Origin: Metellina segmentata | Taxonomy: Eukaryota; Arthropoda; Arachnida; Araneae; Tetragnathidae | Reading direction: 5' to 3' | Assembly (NCBI GenBank): GCA_947359465.1 | Contig: OX375878.1 | Location: 74,506,416-74,570,415 of the forward strand | DNA: 64,000 nucleotides | Part shown: in pieces, positions 37,001-44,171 of the stretch | How the letters are laid out: every line of letters starts with the position of its first letter | Numbering within the stretch: position 1 is the first letter of the stretch | Notes under the pieces: model-generated | The model's database searches: none | What the model was told of the DNA's origin: nothing | Seen by the model: only the letters and a program-made list of their open reading frames with translations | Program-made: the position numbers and the translations under genes

Positions 37001-37590
37001 GACTGCCTTCTTGTCGGAGCCGCACTATACAGTTTGTAGAATATTGGGTTGATATCTTAGTCTGCACCTGGCAATAGTTTTCTGAACCAATGCATTATTA
37101 CTTTTTTTAATGAATGGATCAACTGTAGATGGAGCTTGTAAAAAGGTTGGAAGGAATGGTAAATAAGTCAGTACCCCATGTTTTAAATATAAATGAGTTT
37201 TAACTGATAAGAATTAAAAGTTTCATTAATCTACTGGCCTAATGCACATTTTTAGGTACCTCGGCCTTCAAATGGACTTCCCCAGGTGTATTTATCAGCA
37301 TAGTATTTCGCTACCTGGCTTTATGATGTGCAAAAAACTATTATTGAACATAGAATATTTATAAATGTATTGTTACCTATGAGAGGCATAGACTGCCAGG
37401 CTGTACCGATGATTGGAAGCATAAACGCACTTGGAATTTCTGTAAAAGGTTTGGCTGTTTCCCAAGTCACCTGTTGATTGAATTTCACTGACGAAGTCAC
37501 GAATTGTCTGGCACGGGTATTCTCTTTCCTCACTAGAGTCTCCAAGTAATTCGTCAACTGTACACTCGCCTTAAAACCCTGCTTTTTCAT
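15726..37590 (-). CDS. Mitochondrial-clan cytochrome P450, gene A (complete)
   Basis: Nine coding exons (minus strand: 37377-37590, 29301-29535, 27781-27971, 27088-27298, 24338-24503, 21247-21416, 17764-17842, 16294-16491, 15726-15833) join in frame to 523 residues, a normal P450 length; every junction is GT-AG. Motifs: basic N-terminus suited to mitochondrial import; AKPFTEIPSAFMLPIIG at 46-62; helix C WYQLR (155-159); helix I AGIETT (335-340) for oxygen activation; ExxR as ESMR (393-396); PERW (447-450); heme loop FGFGPRSCIG (465-474) with Cys472 as the iron ligand. The basic N-terminus and the AKPF..IP start are typical of mitochondrial CYPs, which use adrenodoxin/adrenodoxin reductase on the matrix side of the inner membrane. 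Substrate cannot be predicted: family members include ecdysteroid hydroxylases and detoxification enzymes. The 21.9 kb span is caused by transposons in introns. I see no disabling change. Confidence 0.95.
16294..16491 (-). CDS. P450 gene A, coding exon 8 (heme loop)
   Basis: 198 bp, acceptor TGTATAG, donor GTAAATG, phase 0 to 0. Codes PERW and the heme-binding loop FGFGPRSCIG followed by RRLAELEM of helix L. Confidence 0.96.
16492..17763. other. P450 gene A intron 7
   Basis: No mobile element recognised. Introns 8 (15834-16293) and 3 (27299-27780) are likewise short and free of recognisable repeats. Confidence 0.5.
17764..17842 (-). CDS. P450 gene A, coding exon 7
   Basis: 79 bp, acceptor TCTTCCAG, donor GTAGTTA, phase 2 to 0. 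Codes RLNSIVGGMGRVLAQDAVLS and GYQVPAG, the beta-sheet region after ExxR. Confidence 0.93.
17843..18765. other. P450 gene A intron 6, right-hand part
   Basis: A lysine- and arginine-rich + strand ORF of 82 codons at 17878-18126 (ends in TAA) is not recognised and is probably not a gene. Otherwise nothing is identified. Confidence 0.35.
18766..19635 (+). repeat. Hairpin-headed repeat, copy 1
   Basis: It opens with a GC-rich hairpin head (TTTGCTTCGCAAACAAAC) and then carries diverged ~170-185 bp direct subrepeats with landmarks GTATGACCAACTTTTAATCG, CGTAAGAAAGAGTATATTCT and AAAACTAATAGTAATAAG. It ends with a conserved tail (CTAATAGCCGCATCGGAAAA, CCATGTTAATTTCGTAATTT). The same head/subrepeat/tail order recurs at 19813-21118. 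Class unknown. Confidence 0.7.
19636..19812 (+). repeat. Hairpin-headed repeat, head only
   Basis: A second hairpin head (GGGGGCTCCGCTCCC, GATTGCTTCGCAAATC, TTTGCTTAGCAAA) abuts the tail of copy 1 and is followed by copy 3 without subrepeats, so it appears truncated. Confidence 0.65.
19813..21118 (+). repeat. Hairpin-headed repeat, copy 3
   Basis: The head (GGGGATTGCTACGCAATCCC, TTGGTTTGCTTCGCAAACCA) is followed by a tail-like block at about 19925-20100. Three subrepeats follow with GTATGACCAACTTTT at about 20240, 20424 and 20607, and then a second tail at 20935-21110 ending in a GGCGGCGGTAAC motif. It ends about 130 bp from exon 6 of gene A. Confidence 0.7.
21247..21416 (-). CDS. P450 gene A, coding exon 6
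   Basis: 170 bp, acceptor TTTATAG, donor GTACCA, phase 0 to 2. Codes the end of helix I, helix J and helix K up to KESM; the Arg of ExxR is split by the intron. Confidence 0.94.
21600..21661 (+). pseudogene. Tc1-like transposase fragment, left of nest
   Basis: The reading ends SLDLNPLG and resumes after two nested insertions at 23499 as HAWAALGRRIAA. Together they give the Tc1 catalytic Glu region (SPDLNPxEHAW). It is on the strand opposite to the P450. Only fragments of the transposase remain. Confidence 0.65.
21662..22741 (+). mobile_element. hAT element (ZBED5-type), degenerate
   Basis: Termini CAGTGGTCCCCAACC and GGTTGGGGAACACTG are inverted repeats with the hAT start CAGTG. Flanking 8 bp (CATTAGGG left, CAGTAGAG right) agree at 6 of 8 positions and fit a diverged hAT target duplication. 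The element interrupts a Tc1 transposase at its catalytic Glu codon and contains a transposase remnant. Confidence 0.85.
22106..22474 (+). pseudogene. hAT transposase C-terminal fragment
   Basis: The ORF piece reads FERYFPTIKDPRTRKEWIRD and later LPFPTTYLCEAGFSAVTATK, the C-terminal pattern (FPTTYLCExGFSA) of ZBED5/SCAND3-like hAT transposases. The N-terminal half is missing and no catalytic triad is complete. Confidence 0.8.
22742..22749. repeat. 8 bp target duplication, left copy
   Basis: CAGTAGAG, identical to 23491-23498; it flanks the foldback element. Confidence 0.85.
22750..23490. mobile_element. Foldback hAT-like element (non-autonomous)
   Basis: Termini CACTAGCGCGTCTTTG and its complement, flanked by a perfect 8 bp duplication CAGTAGAG. 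The left arm (22750-22930) is complemented by 23312-23490, and a second, slightly diverged copy of the right-hand arm lies at about 23180-23311, so the right side is a tandem repeat of the arm. No transposase is encoded. The TSD length suggests mobilisation by a hAT transposase. Confidence 0.88.
23491..23498. repeat. 8 bp target duplication, right copy
   Basis: CAGTAGAG, identical to 22742-22749. Confidence 0.85.
23499..23640 (+). pseudogene. Tc1-like transposase fragment, right of nest
   Basis: Continues the Tc1 reading as HAWAALGRRIAAYTTRSRS, then becomes degenerate. With 21600-21661 it is the host copy into which the hAT element and then the foldback inserted. Confidence 0.65.
23636..23697 (-). 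repeat. SINE 3' tail fragment
   Basis: Minus-strand match to the local SINE tail (TCAATAGCCTGCTGTGTTGC then CGTTAATTAAAATACC). The head is missing. Confidence 0.6.
24338..24503 (-). CDS. P450 gene A, coding exon 5
   Basis: 166 bp, acceptor TTTTCTAG, donor GTAGGTG, phase 2 to 0. Ends in helix I at MLMAGIET; the next Thr is the first codon of exon 6, so the oxygen-binding motif spans the splice site. Confidence 0.95.
24841..24899. repeat. (TA)n microsatellite in intron 4
   Basis: A pure TA tract of about 59 bp. ATCGATATC-type palindromes lie on both sides (24785-24835 and 24897-24908). Confidence 0.9.
25751..26994 (-). mobile_element. Mariner-like element, rosa type (DD41D)
   Basis: Terminal repeats TACAGAGGCTGTTCACAT and, on the other strand, TACAGAAGCTGTTCTCAC, with TA at both ends. 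Length is 1244 bp. It lies in intron 4 of gene A in the same orientation as the gene. The encoded transposase is degenerate. Confidence 0.88.
25807..26849 (-). pseudogene. DD41D mariner transposase pseudogene
   Basis: From ATG at 26847-26849 (MAFLTKQWFEGYTYAL) to TAA at 25807-25809. Catalytic motifs are VTIDESW, HQDKASSHT and SPDVSPMDF; 41 residues lie between the second and third Asp, which matches the rosa (DD41D) group and not the classical DD34D mariners. Two in-frame stops (after YTYALS and after SKEIF) and two frameshifts (near 26650, and before WKAVQEEWDRIP near 25950) make it inactive. Confidence 0.85.
27088..27298 (-). CDS. P450 gene A, coding exon 4
   Basis: 211 bp, acceptor TTTTAAACAG, donor GTGAGTTG, phase 1 to 2. 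Codes SVSLVGLDTRLGCL and FWKLFRTPKWKTFEKA, the helix F-G region typical of mitochondrial P450s. Confidence 0.95.
27781..27971 (-). CDS. P450 gene A, coding exon 3
   Basis: 191 bp, acceptor GTTATAG, donor GTAAGTGTG, phase 2 to 1. Contains helix C (DKEWYQLRSKTQKHLLKP), whose Trp and Arg contact a heme propionate in P450s. Confidence 0.95.
28019..28112. repeat. (TA)n-rich microsatellite in intron 2
   Basis: Long TA tract with occasional ATAT/TATTT interruptions, about 50 bp from gene A exon 3 and next to the Helitron 3' end. Confidence 0.9.
28149..28576 (-). mobile_element. Helitron, short non-autonomous copy
   Basis: On the minus strand it begins TCTCTACTATTATAAAAGG after an A and carries the family sequence ATTTGGCACACAGGTAGTCC. 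It ends with the GC-rich 3' segment GGGCAACGCCGGGCTAG; the exact 3' end could be up to 17 bp further left. Length is about 430 bp, in intron 2 of gene A. Confidence 0.75.
28643..28696. repeat. Nested inverted repeat
   Basis: Perfect 15 bp arms AATGCTTGATTTGAG and its complement enclose a second hairpin AGGGCTATGTAGCCCT. Confidence 0.8.
28697..29300. other. Intron 2 remainder, nothing recognised
   Basis: AT-rich, no ORF or repeat family recognised. Confidence 0.4.
29301..29535 (-). CDS. P450 gene A, coding exon 2
   Basis: 235 bp, acceptor TTTTATTAG, donor GTAAGTTC, phase 1 to 2. Codes residues 72-149, including KRLGDIIREKFGSFNAVICF and YRAEGNYPNRAEFTTLKAYR, ahead of helix C. Confidence 0.95.
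29962..29976. repeat. 15 bp target duplication of LINE (3' side)
   Basis: CGATGCAAACATGAT, identical to 35616-35630. Confidence 0.95.
30115..33797 (-). CDS. LINE ORF2: endonuclease, RT, RNase H (one frameshift)
   Basis: Starts MASFLSWNCRGFRQKIDDLK at 33797 and ends at 30115; about 1227 residues if one frameshift is bridged. Order: AP-type endonuclease (LSWNCRG; ALQETYLR; ILGDLNGHH; the SDHYPI end); reverse transcriptase (NYRPIALTSCVCKVLEKM; FDIEKAYDRTW; EGVPQGSVLS; catalytic YVDD); RNase H (YTDGSKR, FTAEIMAI, FTDSLSVL, NEIVDRAAK supply Asp, Glu, Asp, Asp); and a Cys/His tail CNYCICPLTVKHILVEC. It nicks the target and copies its RNA into the break. The only break is a shift in a seven-A run (T run at 32835-32841 on the + strand): the endonuclease frame stops at 32763, while the frame holding RT is open from before the run. 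It could be a true mutation or a homopolymer error. Confidence 0.93.
33827..35080 (-). CDS. LINE ORF1: zinc-knuckle RNA-binding protein
   Basis: An intact 417-residue ORF, stopping 30 bp before ORF2. The N-terminal half includes a likely RNA-recognition-type fold of the LINE ORF1 class (about 25-170). Three zinc knuckles follow: CFKCQRFGHSFIAC (181-194), CAKCCSTDHKTDVC (200-213) and CVNCKGDHPAFAGSC (220-234). The C-terminal third is Ser/Thr/Lys-rich with a basic end (DLRQDRSRPRTRKHK). This gag-like protein coats the element RNA and has nucleic-acid chaperone roles in related elements. No lesion is visible. Confidence 0.93.
   Translation of the reverse strand: MDNPKSTSPSVEQICNNNNEKNITEQKFFVIKSNEGNLKNLSAILLHKTILGMVGETKNIKKNLAGDVLVEVLNRTQALNIIKIKSVGPIGVTVTPHRTLNSSRGVISESDLVHDSEEDILESPSEQHIINVKRITITKNGQKIPTKHLILTFNTPTIPKHVKIAYMNCPVRHFIPNPVRCFKCQRFGHSFIACRGKETCAKCCSTDHKTDVCTSSSLCCVNCKGDHPAFAGSCPKFQIEKEIQTIKVQQNISFPEARKIINDRTPKPGISYSSIVKKTFKTSSTQTDVTIFKPSAQHKTSMNQPITPLFSKASATISTNTKHINQPNRSINTSLKRAISSEQSNIKIAKSTSQTSLQPDVTSRNLITNPSTNDLINLYNTESDISSVESDGLETSPPKSKKDLRQDRSRPRTRKHK
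35081..35615 (-). promoter_or_regulatory. LINE 5' UTR / probable internal promoter
   Basis: The 535 bp before ORF1 is distinctly richer in G and C than its surroundings, with a pyrimidine-rich stretch at 35480-35560. I-type LINEs carry an internal promoter downstream of their transcription start; its location here is inferred from position. Confidence 0.5.
35616..35630. repeat. 15 bp target duplication of LINE (5' side)
   Basis: CGATGCAAACATGAT, identical to 29962-29976; because the 5' end is also present, the element appears full length. Confidence 0.95.
35631..37376. other. Intron 1 of gene A, 5' part
   Basis: No gene recognised. A short local duplication of AACTTGCCCCCTGT lies at about 35801-35829. 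A minus-strand ORF of 92 codons (35592-35870) overlaps the LINE 5' end and is not identifiable. Confidence 0.4.
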
Positions 37591-37602
37591 CGTGGGAGGC
37601 TG
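37377..37602 (-). CDS. P450 gene A, coding exon 1
   Basis: Start codon ATG 37588-37590; donor GTAACA from 37376. Codes residues 1-71 plus one base. An acceptor TTTTTACAG lies 12 nt upstream of the ATG, so an upstream non-coding exon is implied but not located. Gene B has the same layout. Confidence 0.92.
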
Positions 37603-38585
37603 TAAAAATATCACTGCTTCTTTAGTTAAAATAACATTATCTAGAACAGGAATTTGTTAAATTTATAATTCGCTTGTTACAGCTATAAAATATGTAATAA
37701 AATACCAATAAAATAAATTTAAAAGTTATGAAAGTCTACAGACGATTAGTCTTTTAGAGTTAAGGCTAAAATTAATTTGTTCTTTATGTAGCGTTGTGTG
37801 AATTTAAAATCAGTGCTAGAAGCATAATTATTACAGAATGTATTTGTGTTTGAACATTACATCGTAAAAAGTTCAGAAATATTCTTTAAACAATTTGAGA
37901 AATCTTATTATCCTAGCTATAAGTTTCATCATTCAATTTAAAAAAATAAGGTTTTTTTTTAATAATGACAAAGTGTAGCGCTTATTTTGAAAAAAGATTT
38001 CTTTTTGTGAACAGTTTGATATTTTTTGACTTAGCAAAATAAATGTTAAGAAATAAAGAAAAATATTTTCGTCGCATTTAAAATTAAGGATTTAGATGTT
38101 CATATGAGCACCAGAGGGCGCCATGTGTAAGCACGAGTTGCAAACATGCCACGATAAGAAAGCAGACAAGTTATACATTAAACATTTTCCACGTACTTAG
38201 GCTAACAACGAAAGCGTTCCGTTTCAACTGGTGAAAGAAGACAATCGTACGGAAGTAAAAGAACAATTGAAACTTATGCATAATTTGGAAAAATAAATGC
38301 AAGTTGAAATTTTCATATGTGACTCAAACATTTCCAGTGGCGGATTACCCACAAGGCACGCAAATAGGGTAATTTATTTTCAAAAAGGCCTCGCAACGGA
38401 AAAATATTATTGTAAAATTATTGTATTATTTAAAACATTTTCTATAAAAAAAATGTATGAGATCTTGTTTTTTTTTTCACCACAAAGGCACACAATTCTT
38501 AGGTCCTCTCGCCATTCGTCTAAAAAAAGTACACACAAAAAACTTTGCTTTAAAACAAAACAAAAGACAGATTCATTTATTCTTA
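37603..38585. other. Upstream of P450 gene A
   Basis: The promoter and non-coding first exon of gene A should lie here or further right. I see no confident TATA/Inr combination and no ORF of note. Confidence 0.35.
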
Positions 38586-39028
38586 GGCCCTGTTCACAAA
38601 AGACGTTCTAACGCACGTTTGACGAGGCTTTCGAGGTCCTCTTTTCGTAAGCATTAAATGTTTTTTTTTTATTCTTATAATTCAAGTTTCTATCTTTGCG
38701 ATCGTTGAAGATAAAGAAAAAATTCAACGGATGTGAAATCTGCGGATAATTTTTCACCAGATCGATACCTTAAATGTGATTTTCTTTAAATAAATAATTA
38801 ATTATTTTATAAAACAAATAATTAAATAATCAAATGGTAAATAATAAATCAATATTTGGTATCGATCTGGCTTAGAATTTTACGCTGATTTAAAATCATC
38901 TGGCTTCAGCGATCGCAAAGATAGAAACTTGAATTAGAGGAATAGAAAAACATAATTTAATACTTACGAAAAGCGGACCTGGAAAGCCTCGCATTACGAG
39001 CTTGGAAACGACTCATGTGAACATGGCC
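38586..39028. mobile_element. Foldback MITE, Harbinger-like
   Basis: Inverted termini GGCCCTGTTCACA and TGTGAACATGGCC are flanked by the 3 bp duplication TTA (38583-38585 and 39029-39031), as in PIF/Harbinger elements. The arms are about 170-200 bp; both contain AATTCAAGTTTCTATCTTTG and a CAGATCGATACC motif. Part of the arm resembles an internal module of the local Helitrons (TTCAACGGATGTGAAATCTG). No ORF. Confidence 0.8.
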
Positions 39029-39082
39029 TTAACTTTTGTCTGTAGTGTGCCATACTTGAGTCCTCAATGACCATTTTTACAG

Positions 39083-39198
39083 GATCATTGAGTGCTCGTG
39101 ATCCTATGATAATTGCCACCGAAACTTCAAAACATCGGCAGATAGCAAGCTCCTGGACTGAACAGGAACATCACAATAATACCTTTACATTTCAAGTG
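39083..39198 (+). other. Candidate exon of unknown gene
   Basis: An open stretch with a good acceptor before it (CCATTTTTACAG) and a good donor after it (GTGAGTTTGG). It reads SLSARDPMIIATETSKHRQI ASSWTEQEHHNNTFTFQV in one frame. No neighbouring exon was found on the same strand and I do not recognise the sequence. Confidence 0.25.
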
Positions 39199-40437
39199 GT
39201 GAGTTTGGGACAAAAAGGTATTCTAGAGAAATTTTCCTATTTTTTTTACAAGAACTAACTGTATAATATTAAGCCCTCTTGCAGTGGGAAAATTGAAATC
39301 CAGTAACTATTAACACATTTAAGAGATATTTTCTTCATTCTAGCAGATCTTAAATGCTTCATAGATTAAAAATTTGGATTAATTTGTTGAATCTCAGCCT
39401 TTTGGTTATACATGCTTAAAATTAAATTTGCTGATCAAATGCTGTAAAAAACGTAGTCTAAAACAAACTTCGAAAACTGTAACGCAAAATGCAGAACTTT
39501 TTTAAATAAATTATTTGTATTCTTTCAGTTATTTATTAGAATTAACCGATACGTTGAAATTAATTTTCAAACATTTTCCAAAAGTTATCTCCATGCATAT
39601 AAAAATAAAGTCTTTGTGGGAATTTATAGTTTTATTCAAAGAAAGTATTAAAGATAATTTGATAGAAATATTTTTGATTGAGCGTTGTTGTTTATATGGA
39701 TAATAATAACTAATAAAGAAAGCTTCTTAATTAAGATTGTAATTACCGACTTTGCATCAAATAACTGAAATTTTTATTCATAACATACATAATTCTGAAA
39801 TCTTACCTTTTCATTTTGGCTAATACGTTCGAGTATATTTCACGATTTTTTCTATGAGAAAGTTTATAACAGAATATCCTTAAATATCTCTACCACATTT
39901 GCAGTTGAGGACATCCCAATTTTGACTGGCGGAATTGTGAATAATATATATCTTTTTGCACTAAATTAACATTAAGGGCTCAGAATTTTCCACATTCACA
40001 ATCACAGAAACGATTGATCCAAATGGCGTGAAATTTGTTATGTGAGATTAAATTGTCATACAAATCCGAAATTTGACGTCGAAATAGAATTTTGCTGTTT
40101 GTGCACAATTTAATATGAATGACCGATTTCTAAAAAAATTTAACTCTTATGATTTTTTGGCATATGAATTAAAAGGTGAATGAAGTTTTATTAGATATGG
40201 TCGGTGTTTTAAACATATATCTTTATTTTAGATATTATATTATATGTATATGCCGAAGCGTTAATTTTCACGGCCTTTGTTAATGACATTGTTTAGTTAT
40301 ATAGTTCATACTTGAGAGGAATCAACAGCACGCACATACATCGCACTACACACAAACTACTTGTAAAGTTTGTTTTGTTAAAATTGTTCCTACCCTTCTA
40401 AATTTCCTTTTTTTTTCTTCCCTTGTTGTTGTCTGAT
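39199..40437. other. AT-rich, nothing recognised
   Basis: No gene or repeat family seen on either strand. Confidence 0.45.
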
Positions 40438-40502
40438 GTTTGGCGCAGCTTGGCCCAGTATGGTCATTACGCCATAAAATTCAAAATCAATCAATCAATA
40501 AC
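40438..40502 (+). repeat. LINE 3' tail with (AATC)n
   Basis: GTTTGGCGCAGCTTGGCCCA to ACGCCATAAAATTCAAAATC followed by AATCAATCAATAA. The hairpin-plus-tail layout is the same as the 3' end of the LINE at 29977. Sequence just upstream (about 40320-40437) is probably degenerate LINE 3' UTR. Confidence 0.6.
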
Positions 40503-42052
40503 TGTTAAAATTGTAAATTGTTAAGAAAGCGCCAAGCTGTGCCAAAAGCTTCTTCTGAAATGATATTCCTGCGACTTTATACTTAGTTAAGACACTACTT
40601 GAAATGCGAAAGACTTTCATCGTTAAAGTACAAGGTAGCAGGATAATGACAGTTGCCAGGATGATTATAAATCGTATTCTTAAATTACATAAACTATATA
40701 CGGTTGCTAGAAAGATATCTTATGATACTCAAAAAGGAATGTTTTGAAGAATGGCATCTCCATCACAATATCAATTTACAAACAATGCAGTTAAAAACTG
40801 CTGTGAGTATTAATAACCATTTCGATGTTGTTACGTGTCGTTTGTTGTAGTATGATTATGATTCATTGTGTGCGAGCAGAGTGATAAAGAATGTAGAACA
40901 CCAAAAGGAATATGTGATCACATGCTTAAAGCACATGGCGTGGGCCGATATTTCTAGCCCGCCTCCTGGATGGCTTATAAAACTAATAAGTACGAAATCT
41001 ATAAGTGCTGCAATATTTGCTATAGATTCGTGAATTTTGCGAACTATGTCACAGAAATTTTATAGGAAACAAACTTAAGAAGGGGTATTCCTAATCCACA
41101 CCCCGAAAAAAAAAACTTTCGAAAACGTCTAACGATCTATGTGAAATGTATTACATGGATGCATCCGCATGTATTCATTCGCTTTGCGTCTAAAGTATGT
41201 TTTAAAAATTATAGGAATGTCGTTAGAGTTTAAAATTTTTTTTTTTTTTTTTTATACTTAAATGATGTTGGCATTTCTCTACGAAATATAAATTTATTAT
41301 TCTGGTCACGTTTTCAATCTACTGCTAACCAATTCATCCCGGGAAGGGCGAGTTGTTCTGCGTTATAATATAATATTGCAACGTATAAACGATGAAACAA
41401 GCGGTCATAAATCATAGATAGACAAATAAAAAGGCATACATAAAAAAAATCAGTGAGAAAGAAAAAAACGTTGAAAAAAAAAAAAAAGCGATAAGTAATA
41501 TAAACGGCTACTACATTTTTTTAAATCTAAAATTGTAATGTTGTTTCTGATTGAACTGTGTGAGCACTTGCACATGGTCTAAAAAATGAGGCAGCAGACT
41601 TAAAATCAAAACGTTTAGAAATAAAAATGAACGTTTCCTTAAAATGGGGGTGAACACGTTTTTAAGAAAAAACTTCTACACTGCGATGTGCTCTTAATTC
41701 CATTTCAGAAAGCTATTCAAGGTAATTAGTTTGAACTATAATTTCTTTTAGGACGGGACAGTTCACTGAGGTTATTCGCACGTGGACCGCTACAGAATAA
41801 CTTTAATTATAAGTAACTGACCTTGAAATATCTGGATAGCTATTTTAAAAACTTGTCACATATACAAAGATATGAGCATGATTTGAGTTGTCAGCAGAGA
41901 ATATCCACCAAGAATGGGAACATTCTAAAAAGACTCCACCCATTGGAAGAATATTCAAAAATTTTTAAATTTAAAACCACATTTTTTGGGAAATTTTAAT
42001 TTATTGATTACAGAAATGAACCTGTAATACCTGAGAGATATTTTATGTATTA
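40503..42052. other. AT-rich, nothing recognised
   Basis: No gene seen. Homopolymer A/T runs at 41239-41254 and 41476-41488. Confidence 0.45.
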
Positions 42053-42665
42053 CTAGCTGAATTACCCGGCTTTCATTGCTCGAGTTGAAATGGTTAAATG
42101 TTCATTAAAAAATGCATTAGAATAATCACTTTTCTTACATAGAAAAGTGCAATCATTTAAGTTGTACGGAACATACTTTTTAACTTCGTTTTAACTTTTG
42201 TTATAGCTTCTACAATTTACTTCGAATGCAAAAATATGCATTTAGTTCTCGAATAATATATTGCAATATGCAAAAGATTAAGACATATACAAACAGAAAA
42301 GAAATTCCGATGAAATGATAATGATTAATGAAATTTAGTTATGCTCAAAAATGACCACGTAATTTCCCTGTATTAACTTAAATACACAAACCCTGTAGAA
42401 GGTGTTTCCTTGTCAATATTTAATTATTGCAAGAAAACGAACTTTAGATTTAAAAATTGAGGCTTCGAGGGGCACTTTTAGGACTATATGTGTACCAATT
42501 TTCATGGTTATAAGTGCTATCGATTGGTCTGAAGACACACATGAGAATGAGAAAGAGAGAGAAAGTAATAGTCTATATTTTCCGCCGTGTTCTAAAGTAC
42601 ATAAATTTTGGTGTGGTTGGTCAAACGGTGTAGATTTGTATAGAAAATATACAAATCTACACCGT
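42053..42665 (-). mobile_element. Helitron-like element, second subfamily
   Basis: On the minus strand the 3' end is GAAAGCCGGGTAATTCAGCTAG at 42053-42074, the Helitron hairpin-CTAG type. The other end carries AATCTACACCGTTTGACCAA, shared with the copy at 59541-59875. The outermost 41 bp are a perfect hairpin (18 bp arms 42625-42642 and 42648-42665). No Rep/helicase ORF. Confidence 0.65.
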
Positions 42666-44112
42666 ATTTATAATTGTTAGCTTTTATTAAAAGCCATGAT
42701 ACTTTTTTCACATAAACTAATAATGTTGCTGCCATGGTGAAGACTTGAACTAAGCTCATAACTTCTGAAAATAGCTATGTTACGCACACATTAAATTTAT
42801 AGGTTGGAGAGATATTGAAACGAACACTATTCAAGTGAACGCGAAAATAACTACACATATTGACAAAAGAGTAAATAATTCACACTTCAAGTAAAATTAT
42901 TGAAAAGAACTGAGTACTAAAACAACTAGACGAATTTCTTCTTTTTTTCTAACGTTACCTTTAGAAATTTTACAATTTTGAACCTGTGTTTTTCTTCATT
43001 TATGTATTCTTTATTCATTGATAACATTGATAACTACATTGCATGGCATTTAAAAATTATGCCTTTAGAAGAATTTTCCACTTGGGAGAATATTTTCCAA
43101 AAGATTATTTCCGAGAACTTTGCATCTCAAGCATAACGTTTATGTTCCTAGAAGTACGTCCGCTTATAGTTGAGATTAAGAGATTGATAAGATAATCAAT
43201 GCGAAGTGTGATCTGTAGAATGTGTTGTAAGTCTTATAAAGGGTAATGCAACATTAACAATTCAAAATTCATCTTTCTCATGGTCAATAAAAATCTGCAA
43301 AGTTCTGAAGCACTCACACTGATAGTACAGAAATAAATGTTTTCCTTTCTGACAAACATTCCTGATACGTTTATCTCTAAAGATTAACTTGTAGATATAC
43401 TGAATTGGATATAAAAATAACCCTTGTTTAATTTAAAGTATTTTCAAGGACGCTAAATATAAAATCTCCCATGTGTGTTTGTTGCATTTCTCAACAAAAC
43501 AAATTATTCTAAGAACTTTATTGACTTACATCTCTCATTTCATAAATAACTTTCTAACTAATTTTAAGAATAATTTTGTTAAAGTGGAACGTTGCAATTC
43601 ACACACTTAACAATGCATTAGCTATTATTATTTTAGTTACTTGATCATGATCAAAGAGTCGGCCAACTCTAGTTCACTGCTATCACTGATTTCTCCAAAA
43701 ATCCATTTGGGCTTGAAAGCCACGAAAAAGTAGTCAAAAAAAGTTAAAGAAATGTAATAAGAACTACGAATCAAACCACGCCGACTAACTAATACGTAAA
43801 AGCATTCTTCTGCCACCGAATAAGTCCTGGATCAAATCCCTGCTATGGTCCCTACTTACCTAATGCAAACCACACATTGGTTCAATATGTGTCCTCGACA
43901 CTAAATTGGCTGAAATACGCATGCGCACCAAAATGCTTTCTCTACTGAAGCGTAGTACTCGTCTCGTATGCTACTCCAGCATGTTCCCGGGCTAAGGAAT
44001 AACGGCGGCTTACGTAATGGGTTCTCTACAAATAGCACTTATGGTGAGTTTAGTCATGAAGGTTCGAAAAACATATATTGGCAGATCTCAACCCTCCAAA
44101 TGGTTTGGAGGG
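42666..44112. other. Nothing recognised
   Basis: AT-rich with no gene. A possible degenerate tRNA-like B-box (CCTGGATCAAATCCCTG, near 43828) is too weak to call a SINE. Confidence 0.4.
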
Positions 44113-44171
44113 GACGAGATACCTCGTCCATCAAGATCTGACCAATTTTGTCAATGACGAGGTATTTCGTC
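44113..44171. repeat. Spaced palindrome pair (GACGAGRTATCTCGTC family)
   Basis: GACGAGATACCTCGTC at 44113-44128 and GACGAGGTATTTCGTC at 44156-44171, a 43 bp period. The spacer contains TCAAGATCTGACCAATT, nearly the same as the first spacer of the array at 55398-55578. Confidence 0.8.

Noticed and set aside
43785..43850. Another SINE head
   Set aside because: Only a weak B-box-like match; no A-box and no shared body or tail.
44113..44171. CRISPR-like repeat-spacer array (also 55398-55578)
   Set aside because: The repeats are perfect palindromes with conserved, not unique, spacers, in a eukaryotic genome with no cas genes.
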